Positions 61,878 through 64,000 of a stretch of 64,000 bases of DNA are shown here, in pieces. The notes beneath the pieces are model-generated. The model was given only the letters and a program-made list of their open reading frames with translations, was not told where the DNA came from and made no database searches. Source of the stretch: Lachnospiraceae bacterium. GTDB lineage: Bacteria; Bacillota; Clostridia; Lachnospirales; Lachnospiraceae. The stretch lies in assembly GCA_910576125.1 (NCBI GenBank), contig CAJTHM010000014.1:1-64000 (forward strand), in the 5' to 3' direction. How positions within the stretch are numbered: position 1 is the first letter of the stretch; each line of letters starts with the position of its first letter. Position numbers and translations under genes: made by a program.

Positions 61878-61904
61878 TTCGGCGGGGAAAGAGGAAAGGA
61901 AATC

Positions 61905-62792
61905 ATGAAGAAAAGACAGATAAATACAGAAAAGGTATATCAGGCAGTCATTGCGGCAGTCGTCGCCATATTAGTGCTAGTATCGCTCTTTCCCTTGATT
62001 TACGTGGCGGGTCTGTCCTTCACCAGCCAGCAGGAATATATGTCCAGAGGAAACCTTATGGTAATCCCCTACAGGCCTACGCTGGAGGGATACAAGAGGA
62101 TTCTGTTCAGGGACGATACATACCTGAAAGGGCTGTTGGTGAGCCTGTTACGGACAGGCATAGGCACGGCAGTGACGCTGGTCTGTACGCTGATAATGGG
62201 CTATCTGCTCTCAAAGGAGGATTTGCCGGGACGCAGGGGAATGCTCTTCGCGGTTATGGTCACTGTCCTCTATAACGGGGGGATGATTCCTACCTTTCTG
62301 ACGGTGAAAGGTCTGGGGCTGCTGGACACTTTTTGGGCCATGATACTTCCGGGAATGGTGGACACATGGTCGGTGCTGGTCTTCAAGCAGTTCTTCTCGG
62401 GCCTGCCTAAGGAGGTGATAGAATCAGCGGAAATCGACGGATGCGGGGAACTCAGGATGCTGGTGCAGATAGCGGTTCCGCTGAGCACGGCGGTCATGGC
62501 GGCGCTGGGGCTGTTCATGGCGGTAGGGCAGTGGAACGCATGGTTCGATGCCCTGATATACCTGCAGAAGAACACAGATTTGTATCCGCTTCAGCTGCTC
62601 CTGCGCAACGTATTCGCGAATGCGAATATGGGCTACAATTCGAGCATTCAAGTGGATATGATGAAAAATCAGACGGACACATCGCTGCGGATGGTGGTGA
62701 CCATGATAGGGACGGTGCCCATCCTGTGCGTCTATCCGTTCCTGCAGAAATATTTCACTTCAGGAGTATATATGGGGGCTGTCAAGGGCTGA
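61905..62792 (+). CDS. Sugar ABC transporter permease (LplC/YtcP type)
   Basis: ATG at 61905 follows AGAGGAAAGGAAATC, 27 bases after the first permease. The 295-residue protein has six membrane helices and the EAA-like loop ESAEIDGCGELRMLVQIAVP. It forms the second half of the channel and is in one operon with its neighbours. Confidence 0.92.
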   Translation: MKKRQINTEKVYQAVIAAVVAILVLVSLFPLIYVAGLSFTSQQEYMSRGNLMVIPYRPTLEGYKRILFRDDTYLKGLLVSLLRTGIGTAVTLVCTLIMGYLLSKEDLPGRRGMLFAVMVTVLYNGGMIPTFLTVKGLGLLDTFWAMILPGMVDTWSVLVFKQFFSGLPKEVIESAEIDGCGELRMLVQIAVPLSTAVMAALGLFMAVGQWNAWFDALIYLQKNTDLYPLQLLLRNVFANANMGYNSSIQVDMMKNQTDTSLRMVVTMIGTVPILCVYPFLQKYFTSGVYMGAVKG

Positions 62793-62918
62793 CGGTCCAA
62801 AGCAGTCGACAGGTGGTTGCTATTCACAGTGACAATAGATGACAGCTTTTTCAGGGACGGCCGCTCTGAGGAATGTCGGTAAAATGAATGCAGAATGAAT
62901 GCAGAAAGGAAAGGTAGT

Positions 62919-64000
62919 ATGAAGAAAAAGAAGATGATGCAGATGCTGGCGCTGACTATGGGTGCGGTGTTGTCTATGGCCGCATGCGGGAACACGGATT
63001 CCGGGAACAGCCAGGAAAGCTCACAGCCTGAGAACTCTGAGAGCGCTGATAGCAGCGATGCCGCTGAAAGCGCAGAGGAGGAAGGGGCGGAGGCGGATGA
63101 AGGCGGGGAGGCCGAGGGAGGATCGGATGTGGAGATTGAGGTTTTCATCACAGGTCCCTGGACGTCTCGCGCTCCGGCGCAGGACGACCCTTATGAAGCG
63201 TATATCGAACAAAAGTTCGGAGGAGACTGGTTCCTTACCTGCGCTACAGAAGGGGAGACCGAGCTGGTGACAAGGTTCAATTCCGATGCCGCGCCTGACC
63301 TGATTGGATTCGGGAATGTGGCACAGCTGGACATGATTTATAACGAAGGCGTGCTGATAGACGACTGGAATGTCTATGCGGACAAGATTCCCTCTGTGCT
63401 GAAGAATATGGGCGAGGATCAGATCGGGTATTACACCACGGAGGACGGAAAGCTGAGGGCTCTGGGCGGGATGCCGGGAGGTCAAATCTGGTCGTTCATG
63501 ATCAGGCAGGACTGGCTGGACAACCTGAATCTGGAAATGCCCACCAATCCGGATGAACTGCTGGAGGTCATGAAAGCTTTCACGTTTGACGACCCTGACG
63601 GGAACGGCGTGGACGATACCTACGGCTTCACGTCGGCCGGAGGAGGCGAGGGAATCGGCGAGTTGGCGAATCTGGTGCTGATGTATGGAAATCCTGATTT
63701 CTATGTCACGGATGACAACCAGGTGAGCCATCCGATTTTGGACGGAGCCTATAAAGAGTTCTTGGATTTCGCGAAGAAGATGGTAGATGAAAAGGTGATC
63801 GATCCGGACTGGTATACAGTGGGCTGGCAAGACAGGAAACCCAATCTGTTCAAGGGAATCTACGGCGTCTGCTGGTATCCGCCTGAAGCCCTGATGATGG
63901 AGACCGCGGGAGGCGGAGGGGACGAGTCCCTGGCCACCGGATGGACCGTCATGGATATGTGCGGCGGAAAACTGCCAGCGCTTGACCTGCTCTCTGATAC
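62919..64000 (+). CDS. Sugar ABC transporter solute-binding lipoprotein, 3' end outside window
   Basis: ATG at 62919 follows AGAAAGGAAAGG. A signal peptide with lipobox (LSMAAC) is followed by an Asp/Glu/Ser-rich linker (about residues 30-70). A type 1 solute-binding domain comes next (VEIEVFITGPWTSRAPAQDD). The frame is still open at base 64000, so at least 360 residues are present. It recognises the sugar imported by the two permeases, anchored outside the cell. The gap 62793-62918 holds no gene. Confidence 0.9.
   Translation, partial: MKKKKMMQMLALTMGAVLSMAACGNTDSGNSQESSQPENSESADSSDAAESAEEEGAEADEGGEAEGGSDVEIEVFITGPWTSRAPAQDDPYEAYIEQKFGGDWFLTCATEGETELVTRFNSDAAPDLIGFGNVAQLDMIYNEGVLIDDWNVYADKIPSVLKNMGEDQIGYYTTEDGKLRALGGMPGGQIWSFMIRQDWLDNLNLEMPTNPDELLEVMKAFTFDDPDGNGVDDTYGFTSAGGGEGIGELANLVLMYGNPDFYVTDDNQVSHPILDGAYKEFLDFAKKMVDEKVIDPDWYTVGWQDRKPNLFKGIYGVCWYPPEALMMETAGGGGDESLATGWTVMDMCGGKLPALDLLSD

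Noticed and set aside
1..64000. CRISPR arrays, prophage structural genes, rRNA operons
   Set aside because: No regularly spaced direct repeats of 25-40 bases, no cas or phage head/tail genes, and no rRNA sequence were seen.

Overview
The window looks like chromosomal DNA of a gut Firmicute, most likely a Clostridia of the family Lachnospiraceae. The reasons are moderate GC with strong AGGAGG-type ribosome binding sites and TTGACA/TATAAT promoters, Gram-positive lipoprotein signals, and a gene set common in that family: DUF4317, CD3324-type protein, YccF, TipAS-type MerR, LplB/YtcP-type sugar permeases, FeoA-FeoB fusion, and PepC. The family assignment is inference from content; there is no rRNA gene and I found no convincing tRNA.

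Bases 1-11.5 kb hold a decaying accessory island. It contains an LRR/zinc-ribbon protein, a SUKH (SMI1/KNR4)-like protein, a DUF4304-like protein, a lipoprotein, another zinc-ribbon protein, and remnants of LRR, DUF4241 and other genes. It also has an MqsA/Panacea-type antitoxin and a formylglycine-generating-enzyme-like protein. Tight ATGA overlaps and SUKH/DUF4241/DUF4304-type genes are typical of polymorphic-toxin immunity arrays, but no toxin is visible here. Bases 11.4-15.7 kb carry a YyaL relic, a stand-alone 5'-3' exonuclease, a YitT protein and an HSL-type esterase.

Bases 15.4-20.3 kb are the debris and cargo of a mobilizable element. They hold a truncated GNAT gene, the 5' part of a group II intron, a 3'-truncated MOB relaxase with MobC, a conjugative-element sigma factor and HTH pair, and a MarR/FMN-binding/flavodoxin operon. 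The operon has a consensus promoter overlapped by paired operators, and beside it lies a roughly 150-base imperfect palindrome. Bases 20.3-36.5 kb are mixed: a DinB relic, a MerR-TipAS/DUF2268 peptidase operon, an Rpn relic, Uma2, GNAT and SpoU genes and several lipoproteins. Also here are a broken two-component/ABC-2 transporter locus (response regulator mostly lost, ATPase with an in-frame stop), an ISAs1 relic and an SGNH hydrolase.

Bases 36.6-42.8 kb form an intact regulator-sensor-transporter locus: an OmpR response regulator, a histidine kinase, a type I toxin-antitoxin insert, an XRE regulator, and a MacB-type ATPase with an FtsX permease preceded by phased repeats. Bases 42.9-55 kb are more core-like: FeoAB plus MATE, PepC, YccF, DUF4317, a TPR lipoprotein, a cold-shock protein with an attenuator-like leader, a membrane-anchored EIIA-Glc-like protein lacking both active-site histidines, and another SGNH hydrolase. 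A doubly deleted mscL lies among them. Bases 55-58.5 kb are a copper module: CsoR, its operators, and CopA with an N-terminal HMA and a CopZ-like C-terminal domain that has its own internal start. Bases 58.5-64 kb are a sugar-uptake locus: an AraC regulator with a 10-G tract, a beta-propeller glycosidase, two permeases and a solute-binding lipoprotein that runs off the window. Two near-identical promoter/operator regions precede the glycosidase and the permeases.
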